Shown: in pieces, positions 1-8,803 of the stretch
Numbering within the stretch: position 1 is the stretch's first letter
How the letters are laid out: each line of letters begins with the position of its first letter
NCBI RefSeq assembly: GCF_024498175.1
Contig: NZ_CP101823.1
Coordinates: forward strand, 1,054,001 to 1,118,000
Reading direction: 5' to 3'
DNA: 64,000 nucleotides
Source of the DNA: Haloplanus salinarum
GTDB taxonomy: Archaea > Halobacteriota > Halobacteria > Halobacteriales > Haloferacaceae
The notes under the pieces: generated by a model
Told to the model about the DNA's origin: nothing
Database searches by the model: none
The model's input: the letters and a program-made list of their open reading frames with translations, nothing else
Made by a program: the position numbers and the translations under genes

Positions 1-1
1 A

Positions 2-280
2 CCTGGCAATCGGATCCGATGGTACGCAGAGAATGGAGCTCGACAACGTGCCCCCTCGACAGTAACGAAAATCGTTCTTGAAGAACGTCACACCGTCGTA
101 GAGCTTGAAGACTCTCGAGGAGGAGAATATACAATTACTGTTCCGGATCAGCGCGAACCATTCGTCAGTCGGACCACTCCCGAGGGCGACGAGGAGCACT
201 ACGGTGGTTTAGAGTGGATATCAGTTGTCGCAGGGGGAGAGTTCCACAACAATACACTCTGCAGTAATTCTCCTGAATAA
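2..280 (+). CDS. Hypothetical protein, C-terminal part
   Basis: An open frame enters from the left edge and stops with TAA at 278-280, giving 92 residues with no start inside the window. The visible part contains strand-like acidic sequence (TKIVLEERHTVVELED, GGEYTITVPDQ). I recognise no family. The gap from 281 to about 540 that follows holds no convincing gene. Confidence 0.5.
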   Translation, partial: PGNRIRWYAENGARQRAPSTVTKIVLEERHTVVELEDSRGGEYTITVPDQREPFVSRTTPEGDEEHYGGLEWISVVAGGEFHNNTLCSNSPE

Positions 281-540
281 GCGCTTAGAATAGACGAATA
301 TGGCCGTTCAAAATTGCACTTCACAGTCTTCGTTGTAATCGAAGTCCCCGTGTCCCTTCGGCGATTGCCTCCAACATGTCCTCGACGGACGAAGGTGTCC
401 GTATTGAATCGGAGTCGTTGTCTCGCGCGACGGTGGAGAGAACTCACAGCTAACCGCTCGGGTTGTTATCGCTCACCAGAAGTGCATTACTTGATTGAGG
501 ATACAGATCATGATGCTATAGGGCATATTGACGTGGAATT

Positions 541-650
541 CTACAAATAACATATATCTTAATGAGGCGGTCCCGACGAGGAGAGTCTATTCGGAAGGAA
601 GGTGAGCTGTCCACTATATCGAAGGTTCCCACACGGGGGTCAGCGAGTAC
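541..650 (-). repeat. Dispersed element, copy 1
   Basis: Read on the minus strand it starts with a C-run and GTGTGGGAACC (core 626-632) and ends with a TATATGTTATTTGTAG block at 541-557. The same two blocks, in the same order and at similar spacing, occur at 3033-3146, 12000-12097, 14160-14257 and 14856-14946. It sits in the gap before the CoiA-like gene. Confidence 0.6.
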
Positions 651-775
651 CGCCACGTATCTTGGTCCGTATTCCGAAGACAGTAGGTGAAGGAGAGATG
701 AACCTGCAGGCGTTGTATTCCCCGTTCTGGTGCTCCCCAGTCTTTTACACTTCTCTTTTGAAAGTAGGACGACGA

Positions 776-1744
776 ATGCCCTGGGTCGGTCTCAACAAGG
801 GCGAGCGTGTCATACCGGAGGAGGTAGCTGACGGAACTCGCGTTCGCTGTCCAGAATGTAACGAACAGATGTTCCCTCGAGGGCCGATGAGCGACGGCCG
901 GGCCAGACACTTCGTCCACGTGTCATCGAATACCTCGTGTAGCGGGGGAATTGGGGAATCAGAGATCCACAGAAAACGAAAGTCGATGGCTATCTCGGCA
1001 TTGAAACAGGAGTACGATGACTACGTCCGATGCGGATCGGAGGTTCCACTCGACGTCAGCGACTCGAAATCGAATACTGACGAACGTTGGGCCGACGTGC
1101 TCCTTGAGTTTGAAGGGCCCGATGATCTGTTTGGAGAAGGAATTATCGTCGAAGTTCAGTATAAGAACGAGGAGAAAGACATTGAGACAACAACGTACGA
1201 TTATCTAACTAAGTCGTTCAGCGTGTTCTGGGCGTACGGGAAGGACTTCACAACCAATCAGTTCCGCATCGAACAGATGATCGATGCATTCCGAGAGGAT
1301 GAGGAAACTGCGGTTCTCGCTGGGACTACACAAGCCCGGGAATACGCTCCATCAGTCGAAGAGCGAACCGAGCAAGAAGCACTCGTCTCATCCGATCAGG
1401 GCGAAACAGAGGGTATCGAACAACTCCCCGAGACTGATTCGAACGGACATCCCGTTCCGAAGATACCAGAATGTGCTCACGGCTTCCACGAGATCACAAA
1501 AAGTAGTGGTGAGGGTACAAACTATTTCAAGTGTGGAGATTGTGATATAATTGTACATCGTAGTGTCCGGGGTTTCTATTTCTACAATATGGATCTTAAT
1601 CCCCGTCAAAACGGCCCCGAATCATTAAAGAGCGGATGTAGGGGAATTTGGAAACAGACTGAATCGACATACGAATGTAAAAATTGTGGCAAAAGATACC
1701 CACAGGATCACGATGAATTGCTGTCCAAGTTGAATGTGAACTAA
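776..1744 (+). CDS. CoiA-like nuclease with zinc ribbons
   Basis: The N-terminal half matches the CoiA/competence-nuclease pattern: a CPEC pair (about residues 25-28), HFVH (45-48), ESEIHRKRK (61-69), WADV with Asp107 and an EVQ triad (126-128). This is a restriction-endonuclease-like active site. The C-terminal third holds two further zinc-ribbon-like CxxC pairs (KCGDCD, CKNCGK). The chosen start is MPWVGLNK, where similarity begins; an ATG at 698 with AGGAG just before it is the alternative. The stop overlaps that of the convergent GIY-YIG gene. Role in DNA uptake, repair or defence is not shown by the sequence. Confidence 0.65.
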   Translation: MPWVGLNKGERVIPEEVADGTRVRCPECNEQMFPRGPMSDGRARHFVHVSSNTSCSGGIGESEIHRKRKSMAISALKQEYDDYVRCGSEVPLDVSDSKSNTDERWADVLLEFEGPDDLFGEGIIVEVQYKNEEKDIETTTYDYLTKSFSVFWAYGKDFTTNQFRIEQMIDAFREDEETAVLAGTTQAREYAPSVEERTEQEALVSSDQGETEGIEQLPETDSNGHPVPKIPECAHGFHEITKSSGEGTNYFKCGDCDIIVHRSVRGFYFYNMDLNPRQNGPESLKSGCRGIWKQTESTYECKNCGKRYPQDHDELLSKLNVN

Positions 1745-2271
1745 CCCGGTTGAGAGATGTAGTCCTCCGGGAACCGCTCCCGGAGGAGCTCAGCCGTAGC
1801 GACTTCTGCTCGATCCGCTTCTTCCTTGATACTGTACCACGAAACATCGAGAATCCGAACAGGCGGGAAGACGGCCGTGAAATTGGCTCCGGGATTTCCG
1901 GGTTCGTTTAGATGTTGATTAAGTCGTTTGAAGAGGTTCTTCGCTCGGCCAACGTAAATGAGCCTTTCCGCTGAATCAACCTCATGCCTCCATCCTGGCC
2001 TCTTGATATTCAATCCTGAAGCTGCGACATTTCGATGTCTTCGACTGTATGCGCATTCAAGGACGTAGACGGCGTAGGACTGGAGGCTGCCAGTGGTGTG
2101 GGGAAACGCTGTCGAGACGATCGTCCGAACGTCCGTGGCGTGACGAAGTGGGAGGGGATCGGACGTCTCTTTCCAGGAGTCAGCAGGGATATTGGGAATT
2201 ACCTCTTTCCGGACACGTTCTCGAATGGGTGCGTGTCCGATTACGGAGGGCACGGGGTTTCCGTAATGCAT
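1741..2271 (-). CDS. GIY-YIG nuclease-family protein
   Basis: 176 residues. The second half carries a GIY-YIG-type core: YAVYVLEC as the first strand, LIYVGRAKNLFKRLNQH as the YIG strand plus the catalytic Arg helix, and a later Glu (EEADRAEVATAE). The first 65 residues are unassigned and the true start could be later. GIY-YIG domains cut DNA in repair and mobile elements. The gene faces the CoiA-like gene and their stop codons overlap. Nothing shows which substrate it acts on. Confidence 0.65.
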   Translation of the reverse strand: MHYGNPVPSVIGHAPIRERVRKEVIPNIPADSWKETSDPLPLRHATDVRTIVSTAFPHTTGSLQSYAVYVLECAYSRRHRNVAASGLNIKRPGWRHEVDSAERLIYVGRAKNLFKRLNQHLNEPGNPGANFTAVFPPVRILDVSWYSIKEEADRAEVATAELLRERFPEDYISQPG

Positions 2272-2493
2272 CGGGCTTCTATCGGCATTCTAACCATATC
2301 AGTAGTGTAAAACTGTCGGGCTAGTGGATTAACTGACTTCGCCGGAATCGATTGTTTGGGAGTGTAATGAGTTCGCTCTCCCAGCTTTCCTTTCAATCAT
2401 ACAGCCCTCAATCCTCCTGTCCCTCATCAAGAAGAAAAACAGGCCTCCGAGATGGTGATAAGTCAGAGGCCAGTCGGGAAATCATCCGCTAGT

Positions 2494-2919
2494 TCAAAGT
2501 TCAGTCTTGTAATCGATTCTGGGATCGTAGGTATGTGGTGTTCCTTTGCCACCTTTCTGGTGTGATCGAACGTCTAACAGGACCCTGAAAAACACCTTGT
2601 CAGCGGATTCTTTAGACAATATTTCCGAAATCACGTCGCCATCACCATAGACACGAAGCAGTCTTCGAAACACGGTCGTTCCTGGCAATGTTTTCAATTC
2701 CTCTTCCGATGGTGGATGCCCAAAAACTTCAGCTCCATCGTCCGAGAAGGCCTCATCATCATCGCTCATACTAATCTTGGGAAGTGGGATTGGCCCGTCA
2801 TACTCGACGCCTTTTTTCTGGAGAATATCTCTCGCTTCACTAGTGAAGTCTAAAACTCCGTCCCGATTTGGGCCAAAAATCAATATGGAGGTTTCATGTT
2901 CGCTGTATTGATCTCCCAT
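2494..2919 (-). CDS. uS10-like domain protein
   Basis: 141 residues. The segment VLDFTSEARDILQKKG is followed by DGPIPLPK (about 41-48), which resembles the helix and GPIPLPT hallmark of ribosomal protein uS10. Near the end, FRRLLRVYGDGDVISEIL and VFFRVLLDVR resemble the later uS10 helix and strand. An acidic insertion (DDDEAFSDDGAE) separates the two halves. It is clearly not the housekeeping S10, so it is either a divergent paralogue on the island or another protein with the same ferredoxin-like fold. Function is unknown. Confidence 0.5.
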   Translation of the reverse strand: MGDQYSEHETSILIFGPNRDGVLDFTSEARDILQKKGVEYDGPIPLPKISMSDDDEAFSDDGAEVFGHPPSEEELKTLPGTTVFRRLLRVYGDGDVISEILSKESADKVFFRVLLDVRSHQKGGKGTPHTYDPRIDYKTEL

Positions 2920-3032
2920 ACAACCTTTCAGGCCTCCGGGTGCTAATAATCTCTAGCCAGTTTTCAAGCCAGTTTCAGCAGTATCCGTCTGTCTCTCAGA
3001 GCTCACAAATTGGTTCAGACGAAATAGAGATT

Positions 3033-3146
3033 CTACAACCAACATATATCCTACTGAGGCGGTCCGGAGGTAGAGGGATTGTCGGAAATGACGGTAGCCC
3101 TGTCCTCCAAATTGATGATTCCCACACGGGGGGGTCAGCGAGTACC
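3033..3146 (-). repeat. Dispersed element, copy 2
   Basis: This aligns with 541-650 along its length: ctacaacc then aacatatat at 3033-3049, a gaggcggtcc block, and the core GTGGGAA on the minus strand at 3119-3125. It lies in the gap between the uS10-like gene and the repeat-array gene. The remaining gap to 3491 shows no gene. Confidence 0.6.
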
Positions 3147-3491
3147 GCATCAGCCTTCCTAAAGCACGAAAGACTACATCTGCGTACGAGTTCAGGCTCC
3201 TTGATCGAATGAACGGACGTCTGATTGATAGTCTACCCCGCTTACTCCACGAGTTCGTTCTCTTCTCGAGATTTTCTGATAGTAGACTTTCTCAACCGTT
3301 GGAGATTGAATCCGCTTGGATTCTGATCTTCTAGTGCGAAGGGAATTCGTGGGTTATCTGTCGTCAAATGTCCGACGTTTAATATATACAATCCCCCGTC
3401 TATTCTCAGGCTGAGAGAGTGACAGCTCGCGCGAAAAAATACCCCATTTAGAGCTCAGAAATTCGGCCTTCCGAGACGATGCCGTCAAAAT
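3147..3491. other. Gene-free gap
   Basis: This AT-richer stretch holds no convincing open frame. The plus-strand frames overlapping its right end are antisense to the repeat-array gene. Apart from the dispersed element on its left border I see no repeat, tRNA or hairpin. Confidence 0.4.
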
Positions 3492-4286
3492 CTACAGGTC
3501 GGAGTTTTCGTCATTACTCGATTCATCAAATCCAGCTTCCTCTTTTCCCCGTCGCCACGATCCGAACCGACTCTGTATCGTTCCTGGAGAACAGAAGTCG
3601 TCATCTTCGGCAAATTTCTTCGCGGAACAGTTCTCATGTCGTTCCGCGCATTCCCGAAGCATCTCAAGGAGTTCTTCAGAAGAATAATCCTGATTCTGTG
3701 TATCAAGGCCGGCAAGCTCTTTCGCAGTACTCCAGTTACCGAAGCGATGTCTCACAGCACCTGAAGTTGGGAATTCATCCTTCTCGTTGAATATGCGCTG
3801 GGTTGCCTTCCCGTATTTTCTCTTACACTCTAGAATCATGTCAAGAAGCTCTTCATCAGAGTACTCGCGAGGTCTCGAATTGTGATTACGCTCGTCGACA
3901 TCGATACCAGCTTCTTTCTTTGCCTCAATCCAGCTGCCAAATCGGGTAACAACGACAGTCGGGCTGACAAAGTCATCGTCCTGCTGTAGCGTATCGGTAG
4001 TACACTTACCGTAGCGACGCTGGCATTCACGGAGATGGCTTAGGATCTGCTCGTCCGTGTACTGCCGTTTCCGGCCACTATCATCGGACAGGTCTTCTTC
4101 TACTCCTGCTGCCTTCTTTGCATTGGACCAACCATCGAAACGGTCCATGACGCACGACACGGAACAGAATTGGTCATATTCTCGGAATTTTCGAGGAGTA
4201 CAGACGCCCTGCTGATCTTTGCACTGACGAAGCATCGCTAAAATAACCTCGTCGCTGTATCTTTTCTCAGGACTCATCCTATTCAT
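3492..4286 (-). CDS. Four tandem homing-endonuclease-associated repeats
   Basis: 264 residues made almost entirely of four copies of a roughly 52-residue unit, at about 10-61, 76-127, 142-193 and 201-252. Each reads YSDEELLxMLRECxxRxG, then F..DDxF.S..xVxxRFGSWxxAKxxAG. This is the DNA-binding module usually found beside HNH or LAGLIDADG homing nucleases, but no nuclease motif is present. Linkers are acidic and the period is 59-66 residues. It probably binds DNA at an extended site. The start overlaps the preceding small frame as ATGA, suggesting coupling. Confidence 0.75.
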   Translation of the reverse strand: MNRMSPEKRYSDEVILAMLRQCKDQQGVCTPRKFREYDQFCSVSCVMDRFDGWSNAKKAAGVEEDLSDDSGRKRQYTDEQILSHLRECQRRYGKCTTDTLQQDDDFVSPTVVVTRFGSWIEAKKEAGIDVDERNHNSRPREYSDEELLDMILECKRKYGKATQRIFNEKDEFPTSGAVRHRFGNWSTAKELAGLDTQNQDYSSEELLEMLRECAERHENCSAKKFAEDDDFCSPGTIQSRFGSWRRGKEEAGFDESSNDENSDL

Positions 4287-4465
4287 TCATACATCACAAC
4301 CAACTTAGTCTTGTTGGCTACTGGATTCTGGCAATACGCCATATTATCGTCTCTACGGGGCCCAAGGATTGATCTCAGTTCATATTCATAACGTGCATAC
4401 CGATAGAATTTAGTAAGTTCCTGATATACAATAGCCTGCGAGCTACCGATCGCGATGATCTCCAA
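4283..4465 (-). CDS. Possible small protein before repeat-array gene
   Basis: This 60-residue frame has a TTG start (EIIAIGSSQA) and ends VVMYE. Its stop overlaps the ATG of the repeat-array gene in an ATGA arrangement, which is the main argument that it is translated. It has no recognisable motif. The weak start codon and an overlapping alternative frame keep confidence low. Confidence 0.3.
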   Translation of the reverse strand: MEIIAIGSSQAIVYQELTKFYRYARYEYELRSILGPRRDDNMAYCQNPVANKTKLVVMYE

Positions 4466-4573
4466 GATATCGAATCAACATCGGTCGGAAGCTCATATTG
4501 AGGGACAGCGACGTCTCTGGATAGATATTTTCTACCGAGGCGTGGCGGAGTCCCAAGAAATATCGATTTTGCC

Positions 4574-5197
4574 ATGTCTGCCAAAAATCGAACTTCTACG
4601 TTTGGTCGAAACGGTCATCAATCGAATCCTGCTCGAAAAGAAGATCAGTACAGTCAACACTCCTCGTATCCTTCTGGAGTCTCCGAACTGGACGAGAACG
4701 GCTTCGTCCCCGCCAGAACGACGTTCCACTCCAACGACGCCCCGGTCGGACAGACTCACTGGTTCGATCGAGCATGGGGAGTCCATCACGGCCTGATGCC
4801 CTCAAAATGGCGCGCAGTGATCGCCGAGCATGGTCGTGATCTTGACGAGGTCGAGGAGGGTCTGAGAGCCTCCCCCAAAGGACGCGACCGACATCAAGTC
4901 GTGGACTGCGTTCTGGATAACCTCCCAGACCGAATCCGTGAGAGTGCCCGACATCGGTTCCTCAGTATGGATACAAATGATGCTCGGCGATTCAACGGTC
5001 ACTATTCAGGTGTCCGCGGTGCAGTAATCAGCGCGTGTATTTCCGTTCTTGAGGATAGCAAAGAATTCCCGGACGACGCTTCGGAGACCGTCTGGTTCAA
5101 CGGGGTTCTTGAACCACTCTGTGCAGAACTGGGCACGGATCCAGACGGACAGATCCGTCTCGCTCGTAAGGTCTGGGGAGGTGATGAGAATGAATAG
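4574..5197 (+). CDS. Hypothetical protein, primase-operon partner
   Basis: 207 residues, acidic, with a probably disordered start (residues 1-40). A more folded region follows, with WFDRAWGVHHGLMPSKW and a helical stretch DRHQVVDCVLDNLPDRIRESARHRFL. I do not recognise a family. It overlaps the downstream primase-like gene by 8 bases, and the GGAGG that serves that gene lies inside its own last codons. It is therefore probably co-expressed with the primase and may be a replication accessory protein of the same former plasmid or virus. Confidence 0.6.
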   Translation: MSAKNRTSTFGRNGHQSNPARKEDQYSQHSSYPSGVSELDENGFVPARTTFHSNDAPVGQTHWFDRAWGVHHGLMPSKWRAVIAEHGRDLDEVEEGLRASPKGRDRHQVVDCVLDNLPDRIRESARHRFLSMDTNDARRFNGHYSGVRGAVISACISVLEDSKEFPDDASETVWFNGVLEPLCAELGTDPDGQIRLARKVWGGDENE

Positions 5198-6272
5198 GGT
5201 CGTCTCCTCAAGCGACTACGGTAACGAGGACTTCGTCGGGGTTGACGCGGACGAACTCACCGAAGCACTAAAATTGAATAACCACTTCTTGGTTGCCCTG
5301 CTCAGCCCAGACGAGGAGAGGGACAAGATGCCACTCTATCCAAAAACGGGGGCAAATTCAGAAGCCGGACTCTCATTTGAGGAGGCTCGAGACATCGCCT
5401 CTGGACTCCAGGGGATGGATGACGTTAGAGCCGACGAGATGACCGTCCTCGGATACATGTTCTCCTCGGATAGCCAACTAGTCCTCATCGACTGGGATGA
5501 TATCCGGGACCCGAACGTCGGCGACGAAAGCGTGCCCGACTTCGTGATCGAGAGAATTCGGGAATTCGGAGGTTATGTCTCGGTGTCCGTATCGGGTACC
5601 GGTCTCCATCAAATCTGCAGAGTCAGTAATGAGACTCAAGAGCTACTCGCTGATCATAAATCGCGGGCGGATTTGCCAATCGATCAGCTGGACGGTCTTG
5701 ACGACCAGCCACATGTCGAGATTTATCAGGAGAAACGGTACGCAACGGTGACTGGAGATGTCTGGCGGGATCCATACACCCAGACCCTCTTCGACTCACT
5801 TGCGTCGACCGATAAACCGTTTAGGGAGTTCATCGATCACTACGTTCCTCAATCTAGTAACAACAGCTCAACGAGCGAGACGGTGCGAGGAAGTACTAAC
5901 GAAAAACAGACGCTGATCGACCTCGCAGATCAGCGAGCTCGGCAGTATAGCTACAAGTACTCAGATATGATCTGGCTCGAAACTGACTCTCCGACGGTTG
6001 AAGAGGTTCGAGCGACAGGATTCTATCAGGACCGAGAGTTCAGAGAACTCTGGAACGCGAATGAGAGCGGTTATCCCTCAATCTCTGAGGCAGATATGGC
6101 GTTCATCTCGAAGTTGTGGTACTACTGCGATAATCGAGAACTCGTCTGGGAATGCTTACGCAAATGCAATCGATATCGCCCGAAGTGGGACCGAAATAAC
6201 TACCTGAATCGAACGATCGAAGAAACCCGAGACAACGATCGGTACGACGGCAAGTACTGCTCTCCGAGCTAG
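5190..6272 (+). CDS. NrS-1-type primase/polymerase-like protein
   Basis: 360 residues. VLIDWDD (98-104) supplies an acidic pair, SVSVSGTGLH (131-140) is the S-x-SGxGxH motif, and HVEIYQ...RYATVTGD (175-190) matches the third primase motif of plasmid and virus archaeo-eukaryotic-type primases. The last 70 residues (DMAFISKLWYYC, RPKWDRNNYLNRTI) match the helical bundle that follows the primase core in NrS-1-like enzymes. No helicase domain follows. The start at 5190 has GGAGG eight bases upstream; 5184 is an alternative. It implies a replicon origin for this segment. Confidence 0.7.
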   Translation: MNRVVSSSDYGNEDFVGVDADELTEALKLNNHFLVALLSPDEERDKMPLYPKTGANSEAGLSFEEARDIASGLQGMDDVRADEMTVLGYMFSSDSQLVLIDWDDIRDPNVGDESVPDFVIERIREFGGYVSVSVSGTGLHQICRVSNETQELLADHKSRADLPIDQLDGLDDQPHVEIYQEKRYATVTGDVWRDPYTQTLFDSLASTDKPFREFIDHYVPQSSNNSSTSETVRGSTNEKQTLIDLADQRARQYSYKYSDMIWLETDSPTVEEVRATGFYQDREFRELWNANESGYPSISEADMAFISKLWYYCDNRELVWECLRKCNRYRPKWDRNNYLNRTIEETRDNDRYDGKYCSPS

Positions 6273-6371
6273 GCCGTTCCTCCTTTTCGGGAGTTACTAT
6301 TTTGAGGTCGTAGAGGACCAGATTTTCTCCACTCTGCGCGGAAATCGTAATAGCATCAGCGCAGAGCTAAT

Positions 6372-7664
6372 TCAACATCCACTTGGCGAAGTTGGAACGG
6401 CTACGTCTCCGTGCTCACTCTCTCGCCGTTTTCGTTTCAACCGCTCTACTTCATCAAGACAATCGTCAAGGATGTTCTCTTGCTCGTCAAAGTATTCCAC
6501 AAGGCGCTGGGCTATTTCCTTATCCAGTATCGCGTTTCGTACATACTTCGGAGAATCCACGAGACCGACTAAGTCTACGCTGTCTTCGAAACTAACTAAC
6601 GTTGTGTCTCCTTGTACAGCTACACGATCGCCCATATTTAGCGCTCGTTTCTTATCGATATATCCGACGATCCGACGGTTATCATGTTCATATAAGCTCT
6701 CGTTTTGACACCGTGTGAAAAGGAATAGATACCTTCGAGAAGCGGTCTCTGCGAACGTTTTAATCGAATTCTGGTAGCACTGGCTACAGAAATTTTCGGC
6801 GCCCTTCTCAATATACGGTTCCGTCTTTCCTCTATTCACGATGTCTCGAACCGGGTACTCGGAATGGGGTGAATGGAAAAACCATTGGAGTTGTCCTTTC
6901 TCACCGAGTTGGGTACGGTTAAATTCAGTCGCGGATTCAACATCTGGTTCAGCTATTCGCTGGGAGTGATAGTCTCGTTGGGCCCGCAGGACGGCTCTAG
7001 TACTTTCCGTATCGAACTTTAATGGTCGGCGATACCATGGGCCTCCACCGGAGTCTTCCGAGTGTTTTGTGACAAATTGGTTCGCTTCGACACCCGACTC
7101 ACCGCTCAGCGGAACCGGCGTCTTGTACAATCGTGAGTCGTCTGGATTCCCAAGAACAAGATACTCTGCATCAAACTCGTCGCGTCGAACATGGGCATTC
7201 GTGACGAATTTTTCTTTCACGTCCTCTGGCAGGGAGTGGTATTCGTCCTTTGGGATAGGATCGTATTCCAGAGTGAAATGACCGATAATATATGCCCCCC
7301 AATCGTCGTTTATCCAGTCCTGTTCTGGATTGCCTTCACCGACATAGTCCAGCGTCGCGTAGAAGAAGAGAATATCACCCTCCTCAAGTTCCGCTATTCG
7401 GTTCGTCTTGGGTGAATGTCGATCGCCGTAGGAGTAGTCTTTGTTATAGCCAATCTCAGGGAATTCCGGATCAAAGTGAGTTACTGTATTCTTCGCGCTT
7501 TCGGGCCGAATAGATCCAAGCCCGAGATCGTCGTACGTCGGCTCGTTAACAGTCTCATCGTCTTCAGGGATAGGAATGTATCGAAAGGTCCCATCTCCAT
7601 AGATCGGCCCCCGACCACCTGGAGAACTACTGTTTGCACCGATATTTAGCGCAACAGACATCAT
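6372..7664 (-). CDS. Nmad3 nucleotide-modification protein
   Basis: 430 residues. The start (NIGANSSSPGGRGPIYGDG, then FRYIPIPE, about residues 7-34) and the later THFDPEFP, DILFFYATL and WGAYIIGHF segments match the Nmad3 domain, predicted to act in DNA base hypermodification. The C-terminal part has FCSQCYQN and a charged helix. Nmad proteins are known from phages and defence islands, where they occur beside other base-modifying enzymes; none is adjacent here. A TATA-like TTATGTTAA lies about 30 bases before the start. Its biochemical reaction is not known. Confidence 0.75.
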   Translation of the reverse strand: MMSVALNIGANSSSPGGRGPIYGDGTFRYIPIPEDDETVNEPTYDDLGLGSIRPESAKNTVTHFDPEFPEIGYNKDYSYGDRHSPKTNRIAELEEGDILFFYATLDYVGEGNPEQDWINDDWGAYIIGHFTLEYDPIPKDEYHSLPEDVKEKFVTNAHVRRDEFDAEYLVLGNPDDSRLYKTPVPLSGESGVEANQFVTKHSEDSGGGPWYRRPLKFDTESTRAVLRAQRDYHSQRIAEPDVESATEFNRTQLGEKGQLQWFFHSPHSEYPVRDIVNRGKTEPYIEKGAENFCSQCYQNSIKTFAETASRRYLFLFTRCQNESLYEHDNRRIVGYIDKKRALNMGDRVAVQGDTTLVSFEDSVDLVGLVDSPKYVRNAILDKEIAQRLVEYFDEQENILDDCLDEVERLKRKRRESEHGDVAVPTSPSGC

Positions 7665-7749
7665 ACTCTTCGCTACTCATAGCCCATTAACATAAGTTAT
7701 GGCCAACTGTCGATTCCACGATGAACTCACAGTGCTGGCCGGATACTCA

Positions 7750-7887
7750 TAAGAAGGCACTTCCAACATGGCTTTTTCCAGTCATCGTGGACCGACTACA
7801 TCAGCCAACCCCCACCCGCGTGGGAATGTTGACATCTCCGAAGATGAGTTTGCTGCAAAGAAGCAGGAATTGTTAGACGATTCCTGA
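7750..7887 (+). pseudogene. SHOCT-domain gene remnant
   Basis: One frame reads KKALPTWLFPVIVD; after a shift, another reads VDISEDEFAAKKQELLDDS, ending at TGA 7885-7887. The second piece matches the SHOCT motif (ITxEEFExKKxxLL), and the first looks like the preceding membrane-proximal part. Together they suggest a frameshifted remnant of a small SHOCT membrane protein. A 39-residue frame from ATG 7768 also exists and might be read. The short block of the dispersed element (GTGGGAA, 7820-7826) falls at the junction. Confidence 0.35.
7805..7835 (+). repeat. Dispersed element 5' block, copy 3
   Basis: CCACCCGCGTGGGAATGTTG shows the C-rich run and GTGGGAA core (7820-7826) shared with six other sites. 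The CCCAC/GTGGG arms could form a 5-bp hairpin. The second conserved block (TATATGTT...TTGTAG) is not present downstream, so this copy is partial or only similar. Confidence 0.4.
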
Positions 7888-7956
7888 GTTTGCCAAAGCC
7901 AGCTAACATTTCTGAAGCTCTGCAAGATACAGAGCGCGTATTCTGCACGCCGACCC

Positions 7957-8661
7957 CTACAACTCCGACCGAGCGTAGGTATTTCTGTTATCGATCAAAT
8001 TTCTAATTTCTCCACGAGGATTGTCAACATATCGGATGTAGTCTTCAATATACGACTCGTCATTCGAGCTTTCGTAAATATATTCGATTGGATCATCAAT
8101 CGAGACTGTCTCCCTAATCGGTTCCTCTAAGGTTATCTCAGGATCTCCCTCCCATTTGTTCTCATGATCGTCGTACCATTCTATCGCTGTTTGATGACGG
8201 GTGGCTTGATGTACTCGAATTACCTCAGCTAAAATTGATAGGCAACGGTTCACTTGATTTACTGTATTCCCGTAGATTGCGAATTCAATTAGGATATTAG
8301 CTGGCCCTAATCTTTGAACAAAAGGAGATGTGATCAAGAATTTCGTTGACGTACCGCTGAAAAGGAAATTGTATCCGTATTCTTGATAGAAAATATATCG
8401 TAAGTCAAGCGTTAGCCTCTCTGCGTCCTGATTAAATTCTATCCCTTCGACTTGGAGGGTGACAACTGTACTTGGGGACTCTTTCCCCCGACCTATGCTA
8501 TGGAACAAGATAGTCGCCTGCTCTCCCTGTTCGGTCGTGAAATCAAGATTCTTCCCGAGAAGATTGTCCAAAAGTCGATCCTCAATTTCGTGGTGAGCTA
8601 AATCTGATTGCGTCTCATTATATGCCAATTCGATTAACTTCGCAATGAGTTGGGTAGGCAT
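7957..8661 (-). CDS. Hypothetical protein
   Basis: 234 residues. There is no recognisable family, signal peptide or membrane segment. The first half looks like a mixed helix-strand domain (LTLDLRYIFYQEYGYNFLFSG, ILIEFAIYG); the last 60 residues are very acidic. It stands alone between gaps of about 290 and 140 bases, like the other island cargo genes, with an AT-rich promoter-like stretch (CTTATTGATTT) upstream. Confidence 0.5.
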   Translation of the reverse strand: MPTQLIAKLIELAYNETQSDLAHHEIEDRLLDNLLGKNLDFTTEQGEQATILFHSIGRGKESPSTVVTLQVEGIEFNQDAERLTLDLRYIFYQEYGYNFLFSGTSTKFLITSPFVQRLGPANILIEFAIYGNTVNQVNRCLSILAEVIRVHQATRHQTAIEWYDDHENKWEGDPEITLEEPIRETVSIDDPIEYIYESSNDESYIEDYIRYVDNPRGEIRNLIDNRNTYARSEL

Positions 8662-8803
8662 TAGATTATCAAACGGACTGAAGAATCAAATCAATAAGGG
8701 ATGAGAGATCGAATAATACCACCCGACTGGCTTACTGGAGTCATCCTCTTTATTCAACGCGACTCACCTATCGGCTGATGAATATTTCAATAACGCTCTG
8801 ACT

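Noticed and set aside
199-447. 82-residue minus frame at the left edge
   Set aside because: It overlaps the better plus-strand partial gene and has shadow-like composition.
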